DNA of 64,000 nt, from assembly GCA_014377445.1 (NCBI GenBank), contig JACMPP010000099.1:1-64000 (forward strand), read 5' to 3'. The position numbers and the translations under genes were made by a program. Source of the stretch: Oligoflexus sp. (GTDB taxonomy: Bacteria; Bdellovibrionota_B; Oligoflexia; Oligoflexales; Oligoflexaceae). The notes below the pieces were generated by a model. That model saw nothing but the letters and a program-made list of their open reading frames with translations, was not told the DNA's origin and ran no database searches. This document shows, piece after piece, positions 7,705 to 15,349 of this stretch (position 1 is the first letter of the stretch; every line of letters starts with the position of its first letter).

Positions 7705-8073
7705 TTATTTCTTTTTCGAGCAGTAACGAATCCAACGCTGTCCGAAGACGGGCACAGACAGGTTGTCCGTTTCGCCGCCGAAAGTATCCAGAGTGATATC
7801 CGATTCAATGTAACCCGCACTGCAGGTCGGAGGAAGAGGCGGGTTGCAGGGCCACTGCCATTTCTTGTTCACGACGCATTCCGGTCCGAGCGAAAGGTAG
7901 TTGTCAGAACTGAGTGCTCCCGAATCGTTCCCAATTTTTCCGCAAATCATACCCTCAGGGATAATCGTGCTTTTTGCTTGATCAAAATCCAGCGGAAAAC
8001 CACTGATAGGATCTTTCCAATAGGTCCCTTGAGTATGTTGGTGCCAATTCTTCATTCGTAAAGTAGCACCCAC
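7705..8073 (-). CDS. Small cysteine-containing protein of unknown function
   Basis: The frame starts at a GTG (8073); an ATG six codons in (8055) is the alternative, and neither has a strong ribosome site. The 116-122 residue product has five cysteines (ICGK, PECV, PCNP, PTCS, RYCS) and a proline-rich middle (WPCNPPLPPTC). It shows no signal peptide, membrane segment or family that I know. Cysteine spacing without CxxC pairs would suit disulfides more than zinc. It ends just beyond the terminator-like hairpin at 7660-7694. Probably a real but unplaced gene. Confidence 0.4.
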   Translation of the reverse strand: MGATLRMKNWHQHTQGTYWKDPISGFPLDFDQAKSTIIPEGMICGKIGNDSGALSSDNYLSLGPECVVNKKWQWPCNPPLPPTCSAGYIESDITLDTFGGETDNLSVPVFGQRWIRYCSKKK

Positions 8074-8252
8074 GATCCGTCTATAAGAACTAATGTTTGA
8101 ATGTCCGTTTTATGAATAGGCGGTGAACACAATACTTCGATCTTCGTAATCCCTGTCAATAAATCAGCAGGGGCTGGGATCCTTCACAAAACTTTAGAAT
8201 TATTTTAAAAAAATCGAACCCGATCGAACTCCATTCCGTCTAACCTTTCGTT

Positions 8253-8268
8253 CGTGACAGAGGTCACG
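8253..8268. promoter_or_regulatory. Perfect palindrome resembling a CRP-family site
   Basis: CGTGAC-AGAG-GTCACG, two 6-bp arms around 4 nt, lies 32 nt upstream of the start of the basic periplasmic protein gene. The core GTGA-N6-TCAC is the shape recognised by CRP/FNR-type regulators. Its closeness to the start codon suggests repression or overlap with the promoter. No regulator gene is nearby. Confidence 0.45.
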
Positions 8269-8299
8269 TCAACTAGAGAATAAATCGATGGAGAATATT

Positions 8300-8599
8300 A
8301 TGAAACTCGTTAGCTTTTGCGTTGCTGCTGTCCTCTTGAGTTCCACTGCTTTTTCTCAAGCAAAACCTTCTGACCTGTCGCCTACTCCTATGAATCAGGC
8401 ACCCGCTAGCCAAACCACAACAGCTCCTATTCCAGCCGCAAAAGCTGAAGTAAAAGCGAAAAAAGTTAGCCACAAAGCTCACAAAACTGTAGCTAAGGCA
8501 AAAAAATCGAGCCGTAAACACGCTGCAATCGCGAAGAAAAAACTTCACACCGCCAGTGTTAAGACTCAAAAGAGCGTCAACAAAAGCGTCGCTCGCTAA
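8300..8599 (+). CDS. Exported lysine/alanine-rich basic protein
   Basis: The ATG at 8300 follows GGAGA by 6 nt and is preferred over an ATG four codons earlier (8288). The 99-residue product starts with a signal peptide (MKLVSFCVAAVLLSSTAFSQA). A proline/alanine/threonine linker follows, then a strongly basic tail (KVSHKAHKTVAKAKKSSRKH, then KKKLH) that reads like a histone-H1 or KKA-repeat tail. An exported polycation could bind peptidoglycan, lipopolysaccharide or extracellular DNA; that is inference. A strong terminator follows at 8618-8650. It has no recognised family. Confidence 0.7.
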   Translation: MKLVSFCVAAVLLSSTAFSQAKPSDLSPTPMNQAPASQTTTAPIPAAKAEVKAKKVSHKAHKTVAKAKKSSRKHAAIAKKKLHTASVKTQKSVNKSVAR

Positions 8600-8617
8600 G
8601 TTCTCCGCATAGATAGA

Positions 8618-8650
8618 AAAACCCGATGACCATTGGCCATCGGGTTTTTT
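8618..8650 (+). terminator. Rho-independent terminator
   Basis: AAACCCGATG and CATCGGGTTT form a 10-bp stem with a run of T after it. It closes the basic-protein transcript and, read the other way, lies 40 nt beyond the end of kup, so it may serve both converging genes. Confidence 0.85.
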
Positions 8651-8687
8651 TTATTTGTTTTTATTGGATTGAGAATTTAGTTCGAGA

Positions 8688-10595
8688 TTAAAGCTCGACC
8701 ACAGTACCGATTTCCACCACCTGGTTCGAGGGAATCTGGAAGTAGTCCGTCGCACGCTGCGCATTGCGTGCCATAAAGGCAAAGATGTGCTCTCGCCAGA
8801 TCGCCATACCTGGGCGATGCGTCGCGATCAGCGTTTCGCGACCGAGGAAGAATATGGTGCGCTTCGATTCGATTAGAAGGCCGTGTTGCGAACAGAGCTG
8901 AAGCGCCTCAGGAACGTTAGGCGAATCCATGAAACCGTAATGAACGACGACTGTATAGAAGTTGTCGCCGATGAACTTCACCTGAACCCTCTCTGCATCA
9001 GGAACGTGCGGGACGGGCTTGGTTGAGATCGTAAAGAGGACGATGTTCTCGTGAAGAACCTGGTTATGAGTCACGTTTTGGAGGAGCGCCGGCGGCGTTA
9101 TACCAAAGTTCGCGGTCATGAAAACCGCGGTGCCTGGCGACTTGCCCTTCACTTCCGGCACGATGTGTTTGATGAAGCGATCGAGAGGAATCGACAGTTC
9201 CTGGAGGCGTTCGGAGAGAATGATTCGTCCCTTCTTCCAAGTTGTCATCAGAGCGAAGATCACGGCGCCGATGACCAGGGGCACGAAGCCACCATCGAGG
9301 ATCTTAAAGGCGTTCGCTCCAAAAAAGGCAATGTCGATCGTAAAGAAAAGAGCGAGGAAGGGGAGGGCGACGAGCCGACTCCAATTCCAGCGTCTTCGCA
9401 TGACGATATAGGTGAGGACTGTTGTGATCACCATCGTTGCAGTCACGGCGATGCCATAGGCGGCAGCCAGACGACTGGAAGTCTGAAATTCAAAAACAAG
9501 ATACAATGTTCCGATGCAAAGGAGCCAGTTTATCAATGGCACATAAATCTGTCCCATTTCGCGCGACGAAGTATGGCGTATTTCAATACGCGGTAGATAA
9601 CCAAGCTGCACCGCTTGGTGACTCATGGAGAAGGCGCCCGTGATCAAAGCCTGTGAAGCAATCACGGCTGCAAGTGTCGCGAGGATAACCAGCGGGTAAA
9701 GGGCCCAGCTCGGTGCCAGGAGGTAGAAAGGGTTCTCAACTGCCGAAGGGGTCTTGAGGAGCAAGGCGCCCTGGCCGAAATACTGCAGGAGGAGGGCAGG
9801 GAGTGCGACGCAAAACCATCCAAACTGAATCGGAGCTCGCCCGAAATGTCCCATGTCCGCGTAGAGTGCTTCTCCGCCGGTCACTACGAGGAATACAGTC
9901 CCCAGTACGATAAAGCCGTGCCAGGAATTGTCGAGAAGAAACTGAAAGCCATACTGTGGATTAAATGCAAGGAGAACCGAAGGTTCATCGAGAATTCCTT
10001 TAACGCCAAGGACAGCCAGGACGACAAACCAAAGTAGAATGACCGGACCGAACGCTCGACCGATGCTGGCGGTTCCCTTTTTCTGAACGAGAAAGAGCGC
10101 GATGAGAATAGTAAAAGTGATAACGCCGACAAATGGCTCGAAGTAAGGCGTGGCAATCTTGAGTCCCTCAACAGCTCCCAAAACCGAGATGGCTGGCGTG
10201 ATGATGCCATCTCCATAAAGAAGTGCCGCTCCAAATAAACCGATGCCTAAAATGGGGTTGAGCCGCATCTTAGAGCTGACTTGTTTTTTCTCGTAGGCCA
10301 GTGACATGAGCGCAAGGATACCGCCTTCGCCTTTGTTATCGGCGCGCATTACAAAGATGAGATACTTCACCGAAATAACGAGGATCAAAGCCCAGACGAT
10401 GAGGGAAAGAACGCCATAGATGTTGGCCGGATTCAAAGAGATACCATGCGTGCCATGAAAACATTCGCGCAAAGCGTAGAGTGGACTCGTTCCGATATCG
10501 CCGAATACGATGCCGAGCGCACCAAGTGTCGTGACAGCAAGTTGGCCAGCCGTTTTTTTGGAACTGGCATCTTCAGGAAGAGACGAAGCCGACAT
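8688..10595 (-). CDS. kup: Kup-type potassium uptake permease
   Basis: A 635-residue integral membrane protein with the KUP/HAK signature GDIGTSPLYAL at residues 32-42 and about twelve hydrophobic helices up to residue 460. A hydrophilic cytoplasmic C-terminal domain follows (HKVP-type region, then DYFQIPSNQVVEIGTVVEL). Kup proteins take up K+ with H+ symport across the inner membrane and work at low pH or as constitutive low-affinity uptake. The length is normal for the family. The ATG at 10595 follows GAGG by 8 nt. It is monocistronic, with 543 bp of leader region upstream. No sensor domain for cyclic-di-AMP is obvious. Confidence 0.95.
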   Translation of the reverse strand: MSASSLPEDASSKKTAGQLAVTTLGALGIVFGDIGTSPLYALRECFHGTHGISLNPANIYGVLSLIVWALILVISVKYLIFVMRADNKGEGGILALMSLAYEKKQVSSKMRLNPILGIGLFGAALLYGDGIITPAISVLGAVEGLKIATPYFEPFVGVITFTILIALFLVQKKGTASIGRAFGPVILLWFVVLAVLGVKGILDEPSVLLAFNPQYGFQFLLDNSWHGFIVLGTVFLVVTGGEALYADMGHFGRAPIQFGWFCVALPALLLQYFGQGALLLKTPSAVENPFYLLAPSWALYPLVILATLAAVIASQALITGAFSMSHQAVQLGYLPRIEIRHTSSREMGQIYVPLINWLLCIGTLYLVFEFQTSSRLAAAYGIAVTATMVITTVLTYIVMRRRWNWSRLVALPFLALFFTIDIAFFGANAFKILDGGFVPLVIGAVIFALMTTWKKGRIILSERLQELSIPLDRFIKHIVPEVKGKSPGTAVFMTANFGITPPALLQNVTHNQVLHENIVLFTISTKPVPHVPDAERVQVKFIGDNFYTVVVHYGFMDSPNVPEALQLCSQHGLLIESKRTIFFLGRETLIATHRPGMAIWREHIFAFMARNAQRATDYFQIPSNQVVEIGTVVEL

Positions 10596-11138
10596 TCACA
10601 TTTCCTCAGATTATTGGGGTCCGGGAGTAATCTCGTAGGTCTCATCCTACTGAAAAATTCCTCTTCGTCGCATGCGAGGTTAGCTGTCGAGCTCGAGTCG
10701 AAGAGTACTCTACGTTTAGTTAAAAACGATTCGCCCCAAATATGGGTCCCCCGCTCTCATTTCCATGAGATTAAGCAGATGCCATGCATAGCACTTTGGT
10801 GATTCTACTGCAATTCATTGTAATCGTTAACACAGTTCTGCTGCTTCCCTATTCACGGGTTGATCTTGGCACACAAATGTCCGGTATGCAGCTCAAAAGC
10901 GGCGGGGTCGATGGTTAAGGAATTACGCAAATCAGCGAATCGATTGCTGAATTGGCATTTCAAACGCTTTCCACTTATCGAAAGGGATCATCCGTCTTTT
11001 CTGCTCGAACGTTCGTTGGGAAAGTCAGTCGGCCCGATTCCAAAGATTTACATGTGGGGACGGAGCGCATAAGCTAGGCCTCGGTCTTACGGGGCACCCC
11101 TTCCCGATTTTAAGACGAACTATCGTGGCGAGGCCCTT
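10596..11138. other. Intergenic region upstream of kup, with a doubtful small frame
   Basis: This shared upstream region serves kup (minus) and the small membrane protein (plus). A hairpin GTAGG-TCTCAT-CCTAC (10635-10650) lies in the kup leader. A plus-strand frame at 10860-11072 starts at TTG and has one CPVC knuckle (HKCPVCSSKAAG) but no second pair and no good ribosome site; it is a weak gene candidate. No riboswitch consensus was recognised. Confidence 0.35.
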
Positions 11139-11351
11139 ATGGATTTGGATGTTGGAAATATCATACTGTCGCTCATCTTTAGTACCTTCGGCCTGATCTA
11201 TTTCCGTTATGGAAAGCGGCTCGCAAAAGTTCCGTGGATTGCTACCGGTTTTGTACTGATGGTCTATCCGTATTTTGTCCATTCCCGTGTATGGATGGCA
11301 TTGATTGGCGTTCTGCTCATGCTCGTGCCACGCTACGTCTGGCGATCGTAA
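11139..11351 (+). CDS. Small two-helix membrane protein
   Basis: A 70-residue protein that is almost entirely two hydrophobic segments (IILSLIFSTFGLIYFRYGK and WMALIGVLLMLVPRYVW), joined by KRLAKVPWIATGFVLMVYPY. Proteins of this size and pattern are widespread in Proteobacteria; databases often label them 'amino acid transport protein', a name without direct evidence. The ATG follows CGAGG by 5 nt. A hairpin with a T tract (11394-11434) lies 43 nt after the stop. Confidence 0.75.
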   Translation: MDLDVGNIILSLIFSTFGLIYFRYGKRLAKVPWIATGFVLMVYPYFVHSRVWMALIGVLLMLVPRYVWRS

Positions 11352-11393
11352 AACGTCGTACATGAATCAAATTTCAAAACCTTTTGGCCGTTG

Positions 11394-11434
11394 AGCGGGC
11401 GCTCGACCGCCGTCGTCTGTCAGGCCCGCTTTTT
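11394..11434 (+). terminator. Probable terminator of the small membrane protein gene
   Basis: AGCGGGC (11394-11400) pairs with GCCCGCT (11424-11430) and is followed by TTTTT. The 23-nt loop is long, so the call is moderate. Confidence 0.5.
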
Positions 11435-11539
11435 CAAAGGCGGCCTCTTCCAAAACAACAAAATCACGGATGGTCTGAACGAGAAGTCCAGAGTCCAGCG
11501 TTTTAGACCGGCGATAAGGACTTCGCCATAAAGAAATAT

Positions 11540-12166
11540 TTAGAAGCGTGGGCTCGACTTGAGCCATCCCGTGAGCGACAAGCGCCGCCTTTTCGTGGTC
11601 CGGACTTCATGAAAAATCTTGTCGCTCTGGAATATGACCATAGACCCGTTTTCGGGTTTGATTTCTGCAACGATGCGCTCGGGGTTCTCGTCGTCAAAAA
11701 TAAGGAGTTCTCCAGCATCCTTCGTCAGCCAGTCTTTATTGAGGAAAAGTATAACGCTGAGGATGCGCTCGGGATTGTTGCGAAAGCGATCCCTGTGTTT
11801 TTGATAGAAATCTCCAGGATCGTAGCAGGCAAAATGGCAATCGTACGCGCTCAGAGAAAGAAAGAGGTTTTCGTTGAGCGCAGTGGTCAGATCTTTCACT
11901 TCGTTCAGCCAATACTGAATCGAAAGTTCGGGATCATCATCACCCAGCCAATGGATTTTATCGGAACGGATTTTCTTATGCTCAGACTGCTCGAACCCTT
12001 GTCCGACGTGAGCGTTTTTGAAGCGGCCTTCGCTCCATTGGCGATCGAGATCGCTGGCGAGCGCGGAGGAGTCGATATCGTCGATCGCCTGCGGCATGAG
12101 GGCCCAGCCCGACTCGGACAATTCATCGAGTAGCCTCGGGAGTTGCGACAGCATGCGCTCATTCAT
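11540..12166 (-). CDS. 2-oxoglutarate/Fe(II) oxygenase of the prolyl-4-hydroxylase type
   Basis: The ATG at 12166 follows AGGAAG by 8 nt and gives 208 residues; the open frame upstream of it (to 12280) is arginine-rich and lacks family features. The double-stranded beta-helix core shows the iron-binding HxD in YQKHRDRF, the distal histidine in KIFHEV, and the 2-oxoglutarate-binding arginine in RLSLTGWL. GELLIFDDE and KPENGSMVIF are typical intervening strands. Members hydroxylate protein side chains or small molecules in the cytoplasm; the substrate here is unknown. It is transcribed away from the ABC exporter at 12408 and shares a 240-bp intergenic region with it. Confidence 0.85.
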   Translation of the reverse strand: MNERMLSQLPRLLDELSESGWALMPQAIDDIDSSALASDLDRQWSEGRFKNAHVGQGFEQSEHKKIRSDKIHWLGDDDPELSIQYWLNEVKDLTTALNENLFLSLSAYDCHFACYDPGDFYQKHRDRFRNNPERILSVILFLNKDWLTKDAGELLIFDDENPERIVAEIKPENGSMVIFQSDKIFHEVRTTKRRRLSLTGWLKSSPRF

Positions 12167-12407
12167 CGCCCGCTTCCTATCTGATGCTCTCGCATCTCTA
12201 CTTTTATGGCACCTGTTCTCGAATCGAATGGAATGACGGGCCAGGATAAAACGCGAAAGGAGGACTTTAGCACCGATCACTTGAAATCCATAAGAGGAAA
12301 ACCAGGCGGGAACCTGTAGGATTTCGGCAAATTCCTGAGCGTGGCTCTTCTGTACAAGGCCCGATTATTCCTCTATGATTAAAGCGCTAAATCTCGGAGG
12401 TTTGAGC

Positions 12408-14222
12408 ATGGTCAAAGGCGACGCGAAGCCCTGGTATTCATGGGATCTGAAGACCTTGAAGAGCAGTTTTGTACATACCCCCCGGAGTCTGAAGCTGGCC
12501 TGGAAGTCTTCGCCTCGCATCAGCATCGCGATCGGTATTTTAACCCTCATTTCCGCTGTTCTTCCCTTGAGTATCGCTTATGTCGGTAAGCTAATCATTG
12601 ACAACATTGTGGCGAAATCTCACGATCTCACAATCAATTGGGTGCTTACCGAGTTCGGGTTGATTGCTCTGCAGGCCATGGTGCAGCGCAGTTTGTTCCT
12701 CCTCCGGTCCCTTTTGGGGGCAAGGCTTGGCGCAGACGTCAATATTCTGATTCTTGAAAAAGCGGTGACGCTTGACCTCAGCCATTTTGAAGACTCGGAA
12801 TTCTACGACAAACTCACCAGGGCCCGGAGGGAAGCGTCGTCACGTCCTCTTTCGATGGTAACCGACTCCCTGCAGCTCCTGCAGAATGTTTTGACTTTAA
12901 GTTCCTATGTTGTTCTGCTCTTTGCTTTTAGTGGCTGGGCCGTGCTTGGATTGGTTCTCGCTGCCCTGCCGGCGACGATCGTTGAAATGCGTTTTTCGCA
13001 TGCGGCCTTTCGCTTGAGGAACTGGCGCTCGGCGGAGTCCCGGAAGCTCAATTACATCGAATATGTCCTCGCGAATGACGAGCATGTGAAAGAGGTGAAG
13101 GTTCTGGGTCTTGGGCCTATGCTCCTCGGCCGTTACAAAAAGTTAACCGAACAGTTTTACAATGAGGACAAGGATCTCTCGGTTAAGCGTTCGGTCTGGG
13201 CTTATCTCCTCTCACTCCTGGCGACCATCACCTTCTATGGCTGCTATCTGATCATGGCGATTCAGGCCGCCCGGGGCGAATTGAGTCTCGGTAACCTCAC
13301 TCTTTATGTGATCGCGTTTCGTCAGGGGCAGCAGGCTTTTCAAAGCTGTCTCACGGCGATCGGCGGTATGTATGAACACAACCTCTACATGTCGAATCTA
13401 TTCAGTTTCCTCGAAATCTCGGTCGCACGGATGAAAGCGGTGTCAAAGAATCTTCTGACTATCGCTGAACGGGGGATCCGCTTTCAAAATGTCGGTTTTC
13501 GTTATCCGGGGCGTGACACTTGGGCTCTCCGCGATATCAATCTCTATATCCCCGAGGGCAGGTCTTTGGCTTTGGTCGGACACAACGGGGCCGGGAAGAC
13601 CACGTTTATCAAGCTGCTTTGTGGTCTCTACACGCCGAGTGAAGGGAATATTCTACTCGACGGTAAAGATCTTGAAGCCTGGGATACGATGGAGCTTCAA
13701 AAAAGGATTGGAGTCATTTTTCAAGATTTCAATCAATACCATTTTAGTCTTAGGGAAAACATCGGTATGGGGAGCGTGCAACATCTTGAAGATGAGCCAC
13801 GCGTTCATCGGGCCGTCGACCGGGTCGGAGCCGAGGAAATCCTCAAAGGTATGACCGACGGGCTCGATACGATGCTCGGGCGTTGGTTCAGCAACGGTGT
13901 CGACCTCTCGGGCGGCCAGTGGCAAAAAATAGCGCTCGCCCGCGCTTTCGTCCGGGAAGAAGCCGATATTCTGATTTTGGATGAACCGACGGCGGCGCTC
14001 GATGCGGAAGCCGAACAGAAAATCTTTGAACGCTTTCAGATACTCGCCAAAGGTCGAACGACAATTCTGATTTCGCACCGTTTTCCAACGGTCCGTATCG
14101 CCGATCATATCGTGGTGATTGAAGGCGGTCGTCTGGTTGAGGAGGGTACGCATCAGAGTCTGCTCGCGGCCAAGGGCCGCTATGCAGAACTCTTTTCGCT
14201 GCAGGCGCGCGGTTATTTGTGA
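12408..14222 (+). CDS. ABC-type half-exporter (fused membrane and ATPase domains)
   Basis: The ATG at 12408 follows CGGAGG by 8 nt and is preferred to one eleven codons upstream; it gives 604 residues. An N-terminal membrane domain of about six helices (SIAIGILTLISAVLPLSIAY onward) is followed by an ATPase. The ATPase has Walker A GHNGAGKTT (about 390), signature LSGGQ (about 500), Walker B ILILDEPTAALD (about 521) and H-loop ISHRF, all intact. Type-I exporters act as dimers and move lipids, peptides or drugs outward. The substrate cannot be read from the sequence and no partner gene is adjacent. The divergent neighbour is the 2OG oxygenase at 11540. Confidence 0.9.
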   Translation: MVKGDAKPWYSWDLKTLKSSFVHTPRSLKLAWKSSPRISIAIGILTLISAVLPLSIAYVGKLIIDNIVAKSHDLTINWVLTEFGLIALQAMVQRSLFLLRSLLGARLGADVNILILEKAVTLDLSHFEDSEFYDKLTRARREASSRPLSMVTDSLQLLQNVLTLSSYVVLLFAFSGWAVLGLVLAALPATIVEMRFSHAAFRLRNWRSAESRKLNYIEYVLANDEHVKEVKVLGLGPMLLGRYKKLTEQFYNEDKDLSVKRSVWAYLLSLLATITFYGCYLIMAIQAARGELSLGNLTLYVIAFRQGQQAFQSCLTAIGGMYEHNLYMSNLFSFLEISVARMKAVSKNLLTIAERGIRFQNVGFRYPGRDTWALRDINLYIPEGRSLALVGHNGAGKTTFIKLLCGLYTPSEGNILLDGKDLEAWDTMELQKRIGVIFQDFNQYHFSLRENIGMGSVQHLEDEPRVHRAVDRVGAEEILKGMTDGLDTMLGRWFSNGVDLSGGQWQKIALARAFVREEADILILDEPTAALDAEAEQKIFERFQILAKGRTTILISHRFPTVRIADHIVVIEGGRLVEEGTHQSLLAAKGRYAELFSLQARGYL

Positions 14223-14461
14223 CCCTTGGAATACAAGCTAACTGAAACGACTCACAGTATTGGTTGATTGACAAATGTAAAATCTCTGACAGAAAGGGTA
14301 AAATTTAGTTTTTATAAACTATGTTGTGTACAGTCAAAGTCTTAGGACCAAGCCTGTGGTGAGTTTAGCTTAGCTAAATCTGACTCCGCATTCATCTCCA
14401 TCTAGGCTGCTCGTAATACGTCAGTCGAGATCTTCCATGAAGAATGTGAAAGGGACATTTA

Positions 14462-15241
14462 ATGTCTAAAAAAGAAACGCTTTATAATCTGCAAAGTCTT
14501 GTCGATCAGGTTCAGGAAGGCAAAGAAACCAGCGTCGAAGCTGAGTCCCGCCGCGTCTGGCTTCAGAATTTTGGTCTCATTACCGCCTCGGCAGCCGTTG
14601 CGTGGGCCTGTGGCAGCAGTAATAACGACAAAGCCGTCGCAGCATCGACAATTCTAACGCCCGCTCAAATGATCGCGGACGCGAATAGCTACAACGCGGC
14701 TCTGGCACTCGAGCATGAAGCTATTGCGATTTACTCAGCCGCAGCTAGCCTCGGTGATGCGATCTGGGCTTCGTCGGTCAGCGCTCTCGCTCCTTCACTC
14801 CTCGCTGTCGCGAAAGAGTTTCTTGGTCACCATATCGCTCACCGGGATGCGATCGTCGCCCGGATCAATACTAACAAAGCGACTACGGCAGTGACTCCAG
14901 TCGAAACGATCGCCGGTACGACTTATACCGATCACTATCCCGGTATCGCCACGCTTTCGGGGACCACAGGTCTTTTGGCTGTACTGCAAGTCGCAGCCGA
15001 ACGTGAGATGAATGCCGCGAATGCTTACCATGGCATCCTCGCGTCATTCAACGATCGTGATGCGATTCAGTTTATGGGCGGTACTTCAGCCGATGAAGCG
15101 GCCCATTACGGTGTGTTGAACGCAGCGGCCTTTGCGTTTGCCTTCCTCACGAGCCAGACAACAGCGGGGATCACAGCGGCCAACATGGTTTCGGGTTCAC
15201 GTCCTCCGTTTACCTACTCGAAAACCGGTGTACGGGCTTAA
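14462..15241 (+). CDS. Ferritin-like-domain lipoprotein with a Tat-type signal
   Basis: A 259-residue protein. Residues 29-55 read SRRVWLQNFG followed by a hydrophobic stretch ending in AWACGSS: a twin-arginine motif combined with a lipobox, so it should be exported folded and lipid-anchored. The mature part is an alanine-rich four-helix bundle of the ferritin_2/DUF4439 type. Candidate metal ligands are ALEHEAIAIY, GHHIAHRD, AEREMNAANAYH and SADEAAHY (two E..H pairs). Export by Tat fits a metal centre loaded in the cytoplasm. An oxidase or iron-handling role is inferred from the fold. About 240 bp of leader precede it and a strong terminator follows. Confidence 0.8.
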   Translation: MSKKETLYNLQSLVDQVQEGKETSVEAESRRVWLQNFGLITASAAVAWACGSSNNDKAVAASTILTPAQMIADANSYNAALALEHEAIAIYSAAASLGDAIWASSVSALAPSLLAVAKEFLGHHIAHRDAIVARINTNKATTAVTPVETIAGTTYTDHYPGIATLSGTTGLLAVLQVAAEREMNAANAYHGILASFNDRDAIQFMGGTSADEAAHYGVLNAAAFAFAFLTSQTTAGITAANMVSGSRPPFTYSKTGVRA

Positions 15242-15287
15242 TAGGTTCTCTGTCTTCTCCTTCTCCAATATCGAGTTGCATTGAAAA

Positions 15288-15322
15288 AATCCAGATCGGT
15301 TTTCCGATCTGGATTCTTTTTT
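15288..15322. terminator. Bidirectional terminator
   Basis: AATCCAGATCGG pairs perfectly with CCGATCTGGATT, with AAAAAA before and CTTTTTT after the stem. It lies between the ends of the ferritin-like gene (plus) and the GH15 gene (minus) and can serve both. Confidence 0.88.
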
Positions 15323-15349
15323 CAATCGAAGTTTTAGACAGGTTAAATC

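Noticed and set aside
10596-10860. Cyclic-di-AMP riboswitch upstream of kup
   Set aside because: Only one small hairpin is present and none of the conserved ydaO-type core was recognised.
11367-11567. 66-residue minus-strand frame after the 2OG oxygenase
   Set aside because: Overlaps the oxygenase end by 28 nt, has no ribosome site and crosses a probable terminator; no family features.
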